Source: Spartobacteria bacterium
GTDB taxonomy: Bacteria > Verrucomicrobiota > Verrucomicrobiia > Chthoniobacterales > UBA6821
Direction: 5' to 3'
Length of the DNA stretch: 44,862 bases
Assembly: GCA_947482345.1 (NCBI GenBank)
Contig: CANKJN010000007.1
Coordinates: forward strand, 1-44,862
Position numbers and translations under genes: made by a program. Each line of letters starts with the position of its first letter. Position 1 is the stretch's first letter. The notes under the pieces were generated by a model. The model saw only the letters and a program-made list of their open reading frames with translations. It was not told where the DNA came from and did no database searches. Of this stretch, positions 1 to 7,491 are shown piece after piece.

Positions 1-411
<411 letters not shown>

Positions 412-569
412 AAGTTTGCGCCACCTCGTGCTAAACGAGGGGCAAATTTCCAGCATCATCTTTTCCTCAAGCCGCCGTAGCGACCGAGGGACGATCTGTT
501 ATTAAACTTCGATTAAGAAAATCGACGAAAAACGCACAATTCAGTTTTTACTGTTTCGTATATGATCCA

Positions 570-691
570 TCCGGTTTCCGTTGCTTGTGCGAAACCGGAC
601 CAACGCTATCAAAGATCGTTATCCAGTGGCTGCAGAAGGTGTGAGTCGACCCTTGTTGCTTCCGGTTTGTCGCGGAAGCCGACTTTGGGTC
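570..691 (-). other. rRNA leader with two hairpins
   Basis: The untranslated stretch between the 16S 5' end and the candidate promoter holds two inverted repeats. TCCGGTTTC at 570-578 pairs with GAAACCGGA at 591-599. An outer GACCC/GGGTC with an inner CTTCCG/CGGAAG stem spans 648-691. They lie where pre-16S processing or antitermination structures are expected. I see no convincing boxA and no gene between 412 and 880. Confidence 0.45.
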
Positions 692-783
692 GTCAGCACC
701 ACCTCGTACTTGTTCGTGTACTCGAGGCAGACTGGCGAAGAACATTCCCGAGCGAGTGACCGTAGTCGCTGCCGGGATTGATG

Positions 784-845
784 AAGATATACGGACTCGA
801 GAGAAGGTCAACACCTTCTTTCATTTTTTTGAAAAAATTTTCGCA
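784..845 (-). promoter_or_regulatory. candidate rRNA promoter with UP-like element
   Basis: On the minus strand TTGACC (complement of 806-811) is followed 16 nt later by TATCTT (784-789), or 14 nt later by TATATC (786-791). Directly upstream is a long A/T-rich tract (about 819-842, runs of A and T), as in UP elements of strong rRNA promoters. The site lies 370-400 bp before the 16S gene, a plausible leader length. Inference from sequence only; the spacing is slightly short. Confidence 0.5.
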
Positions 846-880
846 CCTCAAAATTCCCTTCGACGCGCTCCTTGTGTCCC

Positions 881-931
881 GGAAAAAAGATCGCCCGCAA
901 ACCCTGTTTTTATGAGGGTCTGTGGGCGATC
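881..931 (-). terminator. rho-independent terminator of the DedA operon
   Basis: GATCGCCCGC at 889-898 pairs with GCGGGCGATC-type sequence ending at 931, extended by ACCCT/AGGGT, giving about 16 bp with one mismatch. On the minus strand the stem is followed by TCTTTTTTCC (complement of 881-890). It lies 75 bp after the DedA stop and separates that operon from the rRNA promoter. Confidence 0.85.
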
Positions 932-1005
932 AGGAAATCGCCTCGCGCGGAGATCTTCCGCGGAGTCAGGTTTTATAGGGTTCTGCAGCCGATGCGTTCG
1001 TTTTC

Positions 1006-1674
1006 CTACTTGCGCGCCTTACGGCCATCAAAGAACTGCACGATCACCTCGTACGCAACGGGCATCATCGAGACCACGATGATTCCGAGCACGACGGCCT
1101 CGAAGTGTTTCTTCACCCAGTCGATCTGGCCGAATATCACCCCGGCGATCATCATCAGGAAGACCCAGAGGAAACTGCCGACCACGGTGTAGAGCGTGAA
1201 CTTCCGGCGATCCATCAAGGCCATGCCGGCCACGAAGGGGGAGAGCGTGCGGAAGATCGGGAGGAAGCGAGCCATGATGATCGCCTTTGCGCCGTGCTTC
1301 TCGAAGAAGAGATGCGTCTTGTCGAGGTACTCCTTCTTCAGGATCAGGGCCTTCTCCTTGAAGATCTTGCCACCCACGGAGCCGCCGATCGCGAAGTTCA
1401 CCATGTTGCCCAGCACGGCGGCCACCATCAGGAGCACCATGGCGATCGGCCACTTCAGGCCGGCGTCGGGATGGGAGACGCAGTAGGCGCCGACCGCGAA
1501 GAGCAGGGCGTCTCCGGGCAGGAAGGGCGTGATGACGAGCCCCGTCTCGCAGAAGACGATGGCGAAAAGGATCGCGTAGACCCAGATGCCGTAGAGAGAG
1601 ACGATGTGCTCGAGGCTCTTGTCGAGGTGGATGAAGTTTTCCTGAAACCAGTGGATGAAGTCGAATGCTTGCAT
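1006..1674 (-). CDS. DedA family membrane protein
   Basis: A 222-residue inner-membrane protein of the DedA/SNARE-associated family, whose studied members act in membrane homeostasis and polyprenyl-phosphate/phospholipid transport. Family marks visible here are an acidic residue in a hydrophobic segment (Glu43), FLPGD at 51-55, the glycine-rich GNMVNFAIGG at 89-98, and ARFLPIFRT at 135-143 before two more membrane segments (about 160-182 and 193-212). Length is normal for the family. It starts 5 bp after the squalene/phytoene synthase stop and ends just before a strong terminator, so it is the last gene of a five-gene unit. An isoprenoid enzyme next to a putative polyprenyl-lipid transporter suggests a shared lipid role, but that is inference. 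Confidence 0.9.
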   Translation of the reverse strand: MQAFDFIHWFQENFIHLDKSLEHIVSLYGIWVYAILFAIVFCETGLVITPFLPGDALLFAVGAYCVSHPDAGLKWPIAMVLLMVAAVLGNMVNFAIGGSVGGKIFKEKALILKKEYLDKTHLFFEKHGAKAIIMARFLPIFRTLSPFVAGMALMDRRKFTLYTVVGSFLWVFLMMIAGVIFGQIDWVKKHFEAVVLGIIVVSMMPVAYEVIVQFFDGRKARK

Positions 1675-1679
1675 CCAGC

Positions 1680-2579
1680 CTATGAAGCAGGATCAAGGCC
1701 TCTGGACAACCATAGAGATGGCACGCCCCGAAGAAGGATGCGCCGCACCTCCCGGCGACCGAGACTCACCCGCACATGGCCGGGGGAATTCCTGATCCCC
1801 GCCAGCGTCGGCACCGCCAGATCCAGCGGCAGCGATGTCGCCATGAGGATCCGGCCGGGGCGGAGGCCGGCGAGGTAACGTTCCCCCAGGCGCAGCCATT
1901 CTTCGGCCTGATCGAACAACCCCGGAAGATCGGCATCCTGCGCATAGCGGCGTCCAAGCAGGAGATCGGCTTGCCTGTCCCTCAGGATATTCACCAGTTG
2001 GAGCCCTTTCCCGTAGGCGATCCCGAGCCGGATCATCTCCTCCAGGGGAAGCCTCAGGACGCCGGAGCCCTGCTTCGCGATCAGGCGCGTCCAGAATTCC
2101 CCCACGCTCCCGGCCACCAGCCCGCAGTAGAGATCAAGCTCCTGAGCGGAGAGCGGTTTCGCACCGGGTTCAAATCGCTTGAGATCGAAGAGCTGCCCCC
2201 GAAGGATCGTGCGCCAGAGAGAGCAAATGGAATCCCTGTCGGAAAGCGTCTCCAGTGCGCGGAGGAGATCCGGCACGAAATCGATCAACCCGGCCTCTGC
2301 GGTGGAGAATTCTCCGTCGCTTCCCGGGTTCCAGGATTGCGGCTCTCCATCCGCGAGCAGGGCCTCGAGTTCCCCGAGAAGCCCCAGCTTCCGATCCGTG
2401 GGGATCCCGGGCGCATCGGCGATCGTATCGGATGCCCGCGCGAGCAGGTAGGCGATCCCGAGTGGTTCGCGCAGACTGGAAGGGAGCAGCCTCAGCGTCA
2501 GCGCGAAGGTCCGCGCATGATCACGCAGCAGGCGGGGGATGTCGATCCGGGTCGTCATCACCGCTTGGGACACGCTCAC
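1680..2579 (-). CDS. squalene/phytoene synthase family protein
   Basis: A 299-residue trans-isoprenyl diphosphate synthase of the head-to-head class, which joins two prenyl diphosphates to squalene or phytoene. Both metal-binding aspartate motifs are present: DTIAD at 51-55 and NILRDRQAD at 197-205. The active-site stretch YCGLVAGSVG lies at 151-160, and TFALTLRLLP near residues 24-33 resembles the squalene synthase N-terminus. The first possible start is a GTG overlapping the upstream stop by 4 bp (GTGA); an ATG seven codons later is also possible. Whether it makes squalene, presqualene diphosphate or phytoene cannot be told. No other hopanoid or carotenoid gene is in view. Confidence 0.85.
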   Translation of the reverse strand: MSVSQAVMTTRIDIPRLLRDHARTFALTLRLLPSSLREPLGIAYLLARASDTIADAPGIPTDRKLGLLGELEALLADGEPQSWNPGSDGEFSTAEAGLIDFVPDLLRALETLSDRDSICSLWRTILRGQLFDLKRFEPGAKPLSAQELDLYCGLVAGSVGEFWTRLIAKQGSGVLRLPLEEMIRLGIAYGKGLQLVNILRDRQADLLLGRRYAQDADLPGLFDQAEEWLRLGERYLAGLRPGRILMATSLPLDLAVPTLAGIRNSPGHVRVSLGRREVRRILLRGVPSLWLSRGLDPAS

Positions 2580-3742
2580 AGGCGTGACGGGGGAATGGGT
2601 GGCGGGGCGGCACTCATTCCCACGCCGGGTGAAGGCGATACCGCGGGTGCCGGCGAAGCAGGCGCTCCCCCCGCGCCGATCCTTCTCAGGCGGATCATCT
2701 TCTCCTCCGCATTGCCGAGGCCGATTGCCTCAGCCTCCAGGACATGGCCGCCATCGGCGGATGCCTTCGGCATTTTGGAAAGGAGGCGCTGCTCATCGAT
2801 GAGTCTCATCGCGGTGGCATCGATGGCCACGGGATCCTTGGAGGCAAAGAGGGTGGAGTAAGCGACGCAGTTCACCGGGCTCGGATAGGGACCGCCTGCG
2901 TACTGGAGCACCATGCCGTCCATGATCGTGAGCACCACTTTCCTGCCGATCCGATCGTCGGCATAGACCGAGGCCAGGGCCGAGTCTCCGTAACCATCCC
3001 CCTTTCCGAAGCGGCGCCAGTTATCGAGGATCCCGATCGTCATGCCGGCAAGGGCGCCATGAACACCCGTGTGGTAGCTGTCGCAGAGAGAGGGGATGTT
3101 GATGACCTTGTCGATTTCACGCGAAAGGAGCACCGGAAGGTGGCTCTCGTTGCTGAGTTGGGAGGTCGGACCGAGAAAGTCGCCCAGGGAATTGCGCGAC
3201 TCCTTGAAAGCGAGGTCGCCGTAGACCAGTTGGCCGATCGCAGCGCAGGAGACCACGGCTCGTGGATCGAATCCACCCCCCTTCTCGACCCAACGGAGGT
3301 TGAGCCCGGGGATACTGTCATAACCCGCCTGCACGAGATTCTCGCGGCGACGGTCCCAGACGATGATGTCGCCCGGCTTGATGCCGGCGGCCACCAGGCC
3401 CTCGACCACCGCGCGGGCGATCTCGGGATGGGTCCCCCCGACCGGACCGGGAATGGTGGAGACCTTGATGCCGACCTTCTCCCCCGGCTTCACGAGCGAT
3501 CTCCAGGCGGCGTCGGGGGTCGCTTTCCCGGTGACGGCGCAGACAAGGCCGGCCACCATGCGGGAGACGACTGCCTGTCGCGGAGTCATTCCGGGACCCA
3601 CGGCATTCTGATCCAGCGCGAAGCAGACCAGCGAGGGAACCGCCGAGGTATCGGGCCTGGGGGCGGGTAGCTCCGCCAGCAAGGTGCCGGCCGGGATGGA
3701 TACCAGACAGAGCAGCAGGGCGGGAATCACTCGCCGCCTCAC
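2576..3742 (-). CDS. DUF362 domain protein, exported
   Basis: 388 residues. A signal peptide ([20 protein letters not shown]...) runs to about residue 23. The body matches the DUF362 type: [14 protein letters not shown] near 90-103, the [28 protein letters not shown] region near 104-131, and [11 protein letters not shown] near the end. The biochemical function of DUF362 is not established, and I see none of the 4Fe-4S cysteine clusters that some members carry. The C-terminus is proline-rich and low in complexity. It begins with GTG, overlapping the queH stop by 4 bp, and its own stop overlaps the next start, so translation is probably coupled along the operon. Confidence 0.8.
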   Translation of the reverse strand: MRRRVIPALLLCLVSIPAGTLLAELPAPRPDTSAVPSLVCFALDQNAVGPGMTPRQAVVSRMVAGLVCAVTGKATPDAAWRSLVKPGEKVGIKVSTIPGPVGGTHPEIARAVVEGLVAAGIKPGDIIVWDRRRENLVQAGYDSIPGLNLRWVEKGGGFDPRAVVSCAAIGQLVYGDLAFKESRNSLGDFLGPTSQLSNESHLPVLLSREIDKVINIPSLCDSYHTGVHGALAGMTIGILDNWRRFGKGDGYGDSALASVYADDRIGRKVVLTIMDGMVLQYAGGPYPSPVNCVAYSTLFASKDPVAIDATAMRLIDEQRLLSKMPKASADGGHVLEAEAIGLGNAEEKMIRLRRIGAGGAPASPAPAVSPSPGVGMSAAPPPIPPSRL

Positions 3743-4437
3743 GCCGGTTCCTCCCGCTCGATCCTGGGCTGCTCACCCTCCGTCCGGTAATAATCCTGGC
3801 CGATCACGACCTTCGGCCGCCCGTTGGCCAGCCGCCATTTATTGGTATCCCGCAGCGAGTAGACGCATCCGCAATACTGCTGGGCGTAGAATTCCTCCCG
3901 CTTCGAGATCTCGACCATCCGCTCGGCGCCGCCTCCCTTGCGCCAGTTATGGGTCCAGTAGCTCATGCCGGGCCAGCGGGCGGCGGCGCGTTCACCGGCG
4001 CCGTTGATCTGGTTCATGTCCTTCCATCGGGAGATCCCAAGACAGCTCGTGATCACCTTGAATCCCTTTTCAAAGGCATGAAGCGCCGTCCGCTCGAATC
4101 GCATGTCGAAGCAGGCCGTGCAGCGTTCACCTCGCTCCGGAGCCCACTCGAGCCCCTTCACGCGGGCGAACCAGTTGTCCGTGTCGTAGTCGGCGTCGGT
4201 GAAGGGGATCCCGTGCTCCTCGGCGAAGCGGATATTCTCGACCTTGCGCAGCTCGTATTCCTCGCGCGGGTGGATGTTCGGATTGTAGAAAAAGATCTCG
4301 AGCTCCAGCCCCGAGGCGACCATCGCCTCGATCACCTCGCCCGAGCAGGGGGCGCAGCAGGAGTGCAGCATCACGCGCCTCTCGCCGCCCGGAGGGGCGA
4401 GAACCGGACGCTGGAAGGGTTTCTTTGATCCGCTCAT
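3739..4437 (-). CDS. queH: epoxyqueuosine reductase QueH
   Basis: 232 residues, DUF208/QueH family, which catalyses the last step of queuosine biosynthesis (epoxyqueuosine to queuosine in tRNA) and replaces the cobalamin-dependent QueG. The family cysteines are all present: HSCCAPC (Cys27, 28, 31), ERCTACF (Cys106, 109) and QQYCGC (Cys189, 191), consistent with a 4Fe-4S cluster and a second metal site. FYNPNIHP at 50-57 and [12 protein letters not shown] at 129-140 are further family blocks. Upstream of the ATG is AAAGGG at short spacing. The gene lies 9 bp after the lipoprotein gene and overlaps the DUF362 start. Confidence 0.93.
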   Translation of the reverse strand: MSGSKKPFQRPVLAPPGGERRVMLHSCCAPCSGEVIEAMVASGLELEIFFYNPNIHPREEYELRKVENIRFAEEHGIPFTDADYDTDNWFARVKGLEWAPERGERCTACFDMRFERTALHAFEKGFKVITSCLGISRWKDMNQINGAGERAAARWPGMSYWTHNWRKGGGAERMVEISKREEFYAQQYCGCVYSLRDTNKWRLANGRPKVVIGQDYYRTEGEQPRIEREEPA

Positions 4438-4446
4438 CGTCCCTTT

Positions 4447-4932
4447 CTACCTGAAGATGATCATCCGTGCATCAATTCCCGTGAAGGTGGCGTAGCTCAC
4501 CCCGGAATAACCGGGATACCAGACGGGAACGGCCGTCATCCCGCCGCCGTACCAACCGCCACAGCGACCCCCGTACCAGCCTCCTCCGACGGGAATCCAG
4601 TTCAGCGTCGGAGGCACCGTGTAGAGATATGGCAGGATCCAGCTTTTGGATTCCTTGATGACGACACCGTCCGCGCCGACTCGGCGTGCATTGTACTGGA
4701 TCGCCCTCATCATGAAGGGATAGCCGAGATCGGACTGGAAGGAGAAGCGGCCGATCTCGGCGTAGGGGCGCGATGGGGGCCGGCCCATGACCGGGATGAC
4801 CGTCCCCTTGGGCTTGGACGCATAGACCACGCTGGTCGAGGGGGTGTAGAAGACAGCCGTCGACTTCACGCTCACGCAACCCGGGAGCAACAGGAGCACC
4901 GTGAGCACCGGAATCAGGAAACACCGTTTCAC
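4447..4932 (-). CDS. putative lipoprotein of unknown function
   Basis: 161 residues from the GTG at 4932. This start gives a clean lipoprotein signal: VKRCFL, a hydrophobic stretch, then the lipobox LLPGC. An ATG at 5010 would add 26 hydrophilic residues before the signal and is less likely. The mature part has an IGRFSFQSD block, a YNARRVGADGVVI block like small outer-membrane lipoproteins that act on envelope stress, and a Gly/Tyr/Trp-rich stretch (GGGWYGGRCGGWYGGG). No specific function is recognised. It is the first gene of the operon with queH, DUF362, the synthase and dedA. Confidence 0.75.
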   Translation of the reverse strand: MKRCFLIPVLTVLLLLPGCVSVKSTAVFYTPSTSVVYASKPKGTVIPVMGRPPSRPYAEIGRFSFQSDLGYPFMMRAIQYNARRVGADGVVIKESKSWILPYLYTVPPTLNWIPVGGGWYGGRCGGWYGGGMTAVPVWYPGYSGVSYATFTGIDARMIIFR

Positions 4933-5073
4933 GGTTGCATCATTCCACAGCTTCGGCCCCGGGACAACCTGCCGGAAAGAATGCGCTACTTGGAGGTCAG
5001 CGATCCACATCTAGAGCACTTTCGATTTATTCCGACGCACTGAGTCTTTGGGAGCATCTAAAAAGGGTAGAGA

Positions 5074-5171
5074 TTTCACGCAAAGGTCGCCACGAGCGCC
5101 AAGGGTTCAACAGAAGAGAGCCACAGCTTCCTTCCTTTCTTCTTTGTGGCCTTTGCGTCCGTTGCGTGAAA
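5074..5171. repeat. imperfect palindromic intergenic repeat (TTTCACGCAA ends)
   Basis: A 98-bp element with perfect 10-bp ends TTTCACGCAA (5074-5083) and TTGCGTGAAA (5162-5171), plus further pairing of AAAGGTCGCCA with the TGGCCTTTGCG side. A longer, diverged relative lies at 18752-18920. The rest of the 484-bp gap between the lipoprotein gene and the small secreted peptide holds only the promoter described below. Confidence 0.65.
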
Positions 5172-5314
5172 TGCCCCTCTCCTAAAGCGATTATTTCAAC
5201 GCGAAATGCTCTGGATATCGGCGGGAGCGATTCATGGGTTATCGACTCCACAGCGAGGTGGCGCCCGGCGGGGCACAAGCGGATTCCTGTTTTTGGATTT
5301 TTTTTGAAAATCCA

Positions 5315-5345
5315 TTGAACATCCCTGCTTCGATGCTGTCATACT
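5315..5345 (+). promoter_or_regulatory. candidate promoter of the small secreted peptide
   Basis: TTGAAC at 5315-5320 is followed by CATACT at 5340-5345 (spacer 19) or TCATAC one base earlier (spacer 18), about 70 bp before the ATG at 5417. An A/T-rich tract with GGATTTTTTTTGAAAATCC lies just upstream. Match is moderate. Confidence 0.4.
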
Positions 5346-5416
5346 TATCTCGACCCATGAGATGCTGACCATTTCATGGCGCCAACAACAGAACAACCAA
5401 CCCCAAAAACCCAAAC

Positions 5417-5560
5417 ATGACCTCACTACGTTTCGCCCTCGCAGGACTCATCATTGCCATGGCAACCCTCTCCGCACCCATGGCCCAGGCCAACTGCGGA
5501 AGCTGCGACTCCAAGAAAGAGAGCCCCTCCCCAACCCCTTCACCTTCACCCAAGAAGTAA
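5417..5560 (+). CDS. small secreted CxxC peptide
   Basis: 47 codons: MTSLRFALAG, a hydrophobic core LIIAMATLSA, the cleavage motif PMAQA, then NCGSCDSKKE and a Ser/Pro-rich tail ending PKK. The predicted mature peptide is only about 22 residues with a single CGSC pair, suggesting metal or thiol chemistry, or a disulfide. No Shine-Dalgarno is visible. A promoter-like sequence lies upstream and a good terminator downstream, so it looks like an independent transcription unit rather than a chance frame. I recognise no family. A role as sulfur- or metal-handling peptide is speculation. Confidence 0.6.
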   Translation: MTSLRFALAGLIIAMATLSAPMAQANCGSCDSKKESPSPTPSPSPKK

Positions 5561-5613
5561 GGGATAGTAACGGATTTTGTCATTCCCGGGTCGGGGGGCC
5601 TGGGATGACAGCG

Positions 5614-5660
5614 ACTGCGCGGGAGAGACGTCCATCAGGCGCCCTTCCGCGCAGTTTTTA
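5614..5660 (+). terminator. rho-independent terminator after the small peptide
   Basis: ACTGCGCGG at 5614-5622 pairs perfectly with CCGCGCAGT at 5647-5655 and is followed by TTTTTATTT. A second hairpin GTCATTCCC/GGGATGAC lies just upstream at 5579-5610. It also faces the end of ispE on the other strand. Confidence 0.75.
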
Positions 5661-5707
5661 TTTCTACTCATGGTTGTCAGCTGGGGAGGAGCCTCCAAAT
5701 CTGCTCC

Positions 5708-6574
5708 TTATTCCCAGCCCGTCACGCTGATCCAGATTGTATCCCCGAATTCTGCGCGGATCTCACCCTCTATTGCTGCAATTGAGGTGGAGGAGGTTCC
5801 GGTCTTCATCACGGCCACCATGGTCGATCCCGAGCCGGTCATGAAGGCGCTCTCCACCCCCGGTTGCTGACACAACCACTCCTTCATCACGGGGAGAAGG
5901 AGGTATTTTCCAAAGACAGGAGCCTCTAGGTCATTGGTGATTTCGAGGTCCCCGAGCCACTGGGATTTCTGTGTCGGCATGCCGGCCTCCGAAGCCTTCA
6001 TTTCGGCATAGCGTTTGTAGGCCCAGGCCGTCGGCACGGGAAAGGGAGGCTTGATGAGCAGAAGAGTCCTCCCGGGCAATGCCGCCGCATCCTCAAGGAT
6101 CTCCCCGCGGCCACGGCACCAGGCCGCCCCGTCATGCAGGAAGAATGGGACATCGGATCCCAGGGATGCCGCCAGTTGTTGCAACTCCTCGGCGACGAGT
6201 GGCCGGTCAAAGATCTCATTCATCCCCTTGAGCACGGCGGCCGCATCGCTGCTCCCTCCGCCGAGACCGGCTCCATGAGGGATCCTCTTCATGAGGGAAA
6301 TGGCCACCCCGTGCGGGATCCCCGTCTCTTCGCGGAAAGCCTCCACGGCCTTCACGCAGAGGTTCTCAGGTCCCGTTGGGAGATCCGGATCATTGCAAAC
6401 CAGGGAGACGCCGTGTCCCGGCACGGCGGAGATCTCGATCTGGTCGGCAAGCTTGATCGGCACCATCAGGGTCTCCAGTTCATGAAAGCCGTCAGGGCGC
6501 TTTCCCAGAATGCGGAGAGAAAGGTTGATCTTGGCCGGAGCGGCGAGTGTGATGGATGCAGATTCCCTGCTCAT
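5708..6574 (-). CDS. ispE: 4-diphosphocytidyl-2-C-methyl-D-erythritol kinase
   Basis: 288 residues, GHMP kinase fold, fourth step of the non-mevalonate isoprenoid pathway. Motif 1 PAKINLSLRI lies at 13-22 with the catalytic lysine (Lys15). The ATP loop PHGAGLGGGSSDAA is at 99-112, and SDVPFF at 140-145 holds the catalytic aspartate. GSGSTMVAV near the C-terminus is the third GHMP motif. Length is normal. Its start lies only 11 bp from the pyrF start on the other strand, so any promoter must lie within pyrF. It feeds the same isoprenoid pool as the squalene/phytoene synthase at 1.7-2.6 kb. Confidence 0.95.
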   Translation of the reverse strand: MSRESASITLAAPAKINLSLRILGKRPDGFHELETLMVPIKLADQIEISAVPGHGVSLVCNDPDLPTGPENLCVKAVEAFREETGIPHGVAISLMKRIPHGAGLGGGSSDAAAVLKGMNEIFDRPLVAEELQQLAASLGSDVPFFLHDGAAWCRGRGEILEDAAALPGRTLLLIKPPFPVPTAWAYKRYAEMKASEAGMPTQKSQWLGDLEITNDLEAPVFGKYLLLPVMKEWLCQQPGVESAFMTGSGSTMVAVMKTGTSSTSIAAIEGEIRAEFGDTIWISVTGWE

Positions 6575-6585
6575 CCGCCCATCGT

Positions 6586-7299
6586 GTGAAACTGCCGTCC
6601 CGACCCCAAGACAAAATCATCGTCGCCCTTGATGTCCCCGACACCGACGGGGCGATGCGCCTGCTCGACGCCCTCGGCACGCCAACCCTCTGCAAGATCG
6701 GTCTGGAGCTTTTCACCGCGCAGGGCCCCTCGGTTGTGAAGGCCGTCCAGTCACGCGGAAGCTCCGTCTTCCTGGACCTCAAGTTCCACGATATCCCGAA
6801 CACCGTCGCCCATGCCGTACGCTCGGCGGCCGATCTGGGCGTCACGATGACCACACTCCATGCCTCAGGCGGACCGGTCATGCTGGAAGCCGCAGCGAAG
6901 GCCGCTGCGGCCTCGGGAAACAACGATCTTCTCCTGTTGGCGGTCACCGTGCTCACCAGCATGGATGCCGCGCAACTCTCCTCCACCGGGATCGGCGTCG
7001 ATCCCAAGGCTCAGGTACTCCGCCTTGCGGGACTTACCTCCGCCGCCGGCATCGGAGGTATCGTCTGTAGCCCTCTGGAAGTCACGGCGATCCGGGACTC
7101 ACTTGGCAACGATCTCCGGATCGTGACGCCCGGTGTCCGCCCCACTTGGGCCTCCGCCGGGGATCAGAAGCGGGTGATGACACCCGCCGAAGCCGTGAAG
7201 GCAGGCTCGGACTGGCTCGTCATCGGCCGCCCGATCACCGCCGCCGAGAATCCTAAAGAGGCCTACGCCAAGGTGGTGACTGAGCTATCATACCCCTGA
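6586..7299 (+). CDS. pyrF: orotidine 5'-phosphate decarboxylase
   Basis: 237 residues from the GTG at 6586, which begins VKLPSRPQDKIIVALD. An in-frame ATG at 6556 would overlap the divergent ispE start by 19 bp and adds residues not typical of the family. The catalytic set is visible: ALDVPD at 14-19 (Asp16), KIGLELF (Lys38), the DLKFHD charge network at 64-69 (Asp64, Lys66, Asp69), and VTPGVRP near residue 185. It makes UMP in pyrimidine synthesis. The frame ends 190 bp before the convergent purL stop, with a palindromic repeat between. Confidence 0.95.
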   Translation: MKLPSRPQDKIIVALDVPDTDGAMRLLDALGTPTLCKIGLELFTAQGPSVVKAVQSRGSSVFLDLKFHDIPNTVAHAVRSAADLGVTMTTLHASGGPVMLEAAAKAAAASGNNDLLLLAVTVLTSMDAAQLSSTGIGVDPKAQVLRLAGLTSAAGIGGIVCSPLEVTAIRDSLGNDLRIVTPGVRPTWASAGDQKRVMTPAEAVKAGSDWLVIGRPITAAENPKEAYAKVVTELSYP

Positions 7300-7400
7300 A
7301 AGTTTATCCCGTAGAGGTGCGGAGAACGCAGAGGAGTTGTTAGGATTTCATCATACGCAGTGCATCCTGTATGCCTGCCCTCAGGTTAGGGGCAATGGTA

Positions 7401-7480
7401 TATTCGATGCAGCGCCAGGCCTGCAAGCGAAGCTGTATAAATTATACTGCGAGCGCAGGCCAACGCCACTATGGCGCAAA
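7401..7480 (+). repeat. palindromic repeat family P, copy A
   Basis: Begins GATGCAGCGCCAGGC (7406-7420), the same 15 bases as the minus strand of copy G at 25376-25390. A central hairpin follows (GTATAA 7435-7440 with TTATAC 7442-7447), then GCGAGCGCAGGCCAACGCC, ending in GGCGC which pairs with GCGCC near the start. It fills the gap between the convergent pyrF and purL genes. Confidence 0.7.
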
Positions 7481-7491
7481 GGACTCAGTCC

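Noticed and set aside
5027-5278. An 83-codon minus-strand frame upstream of the small secreted peptide.
   Set aside because: It is made of the TTTCACGCAA palindrome and has a repeat-like translation.
7300-7491. GTTAGG and AAC words around hairpins suggested integron attC sites.
   Set aside because: The required GTTRRRY/RYYYAAC pairs at the stem ends are missing, and there is no integrase or cassette gene.
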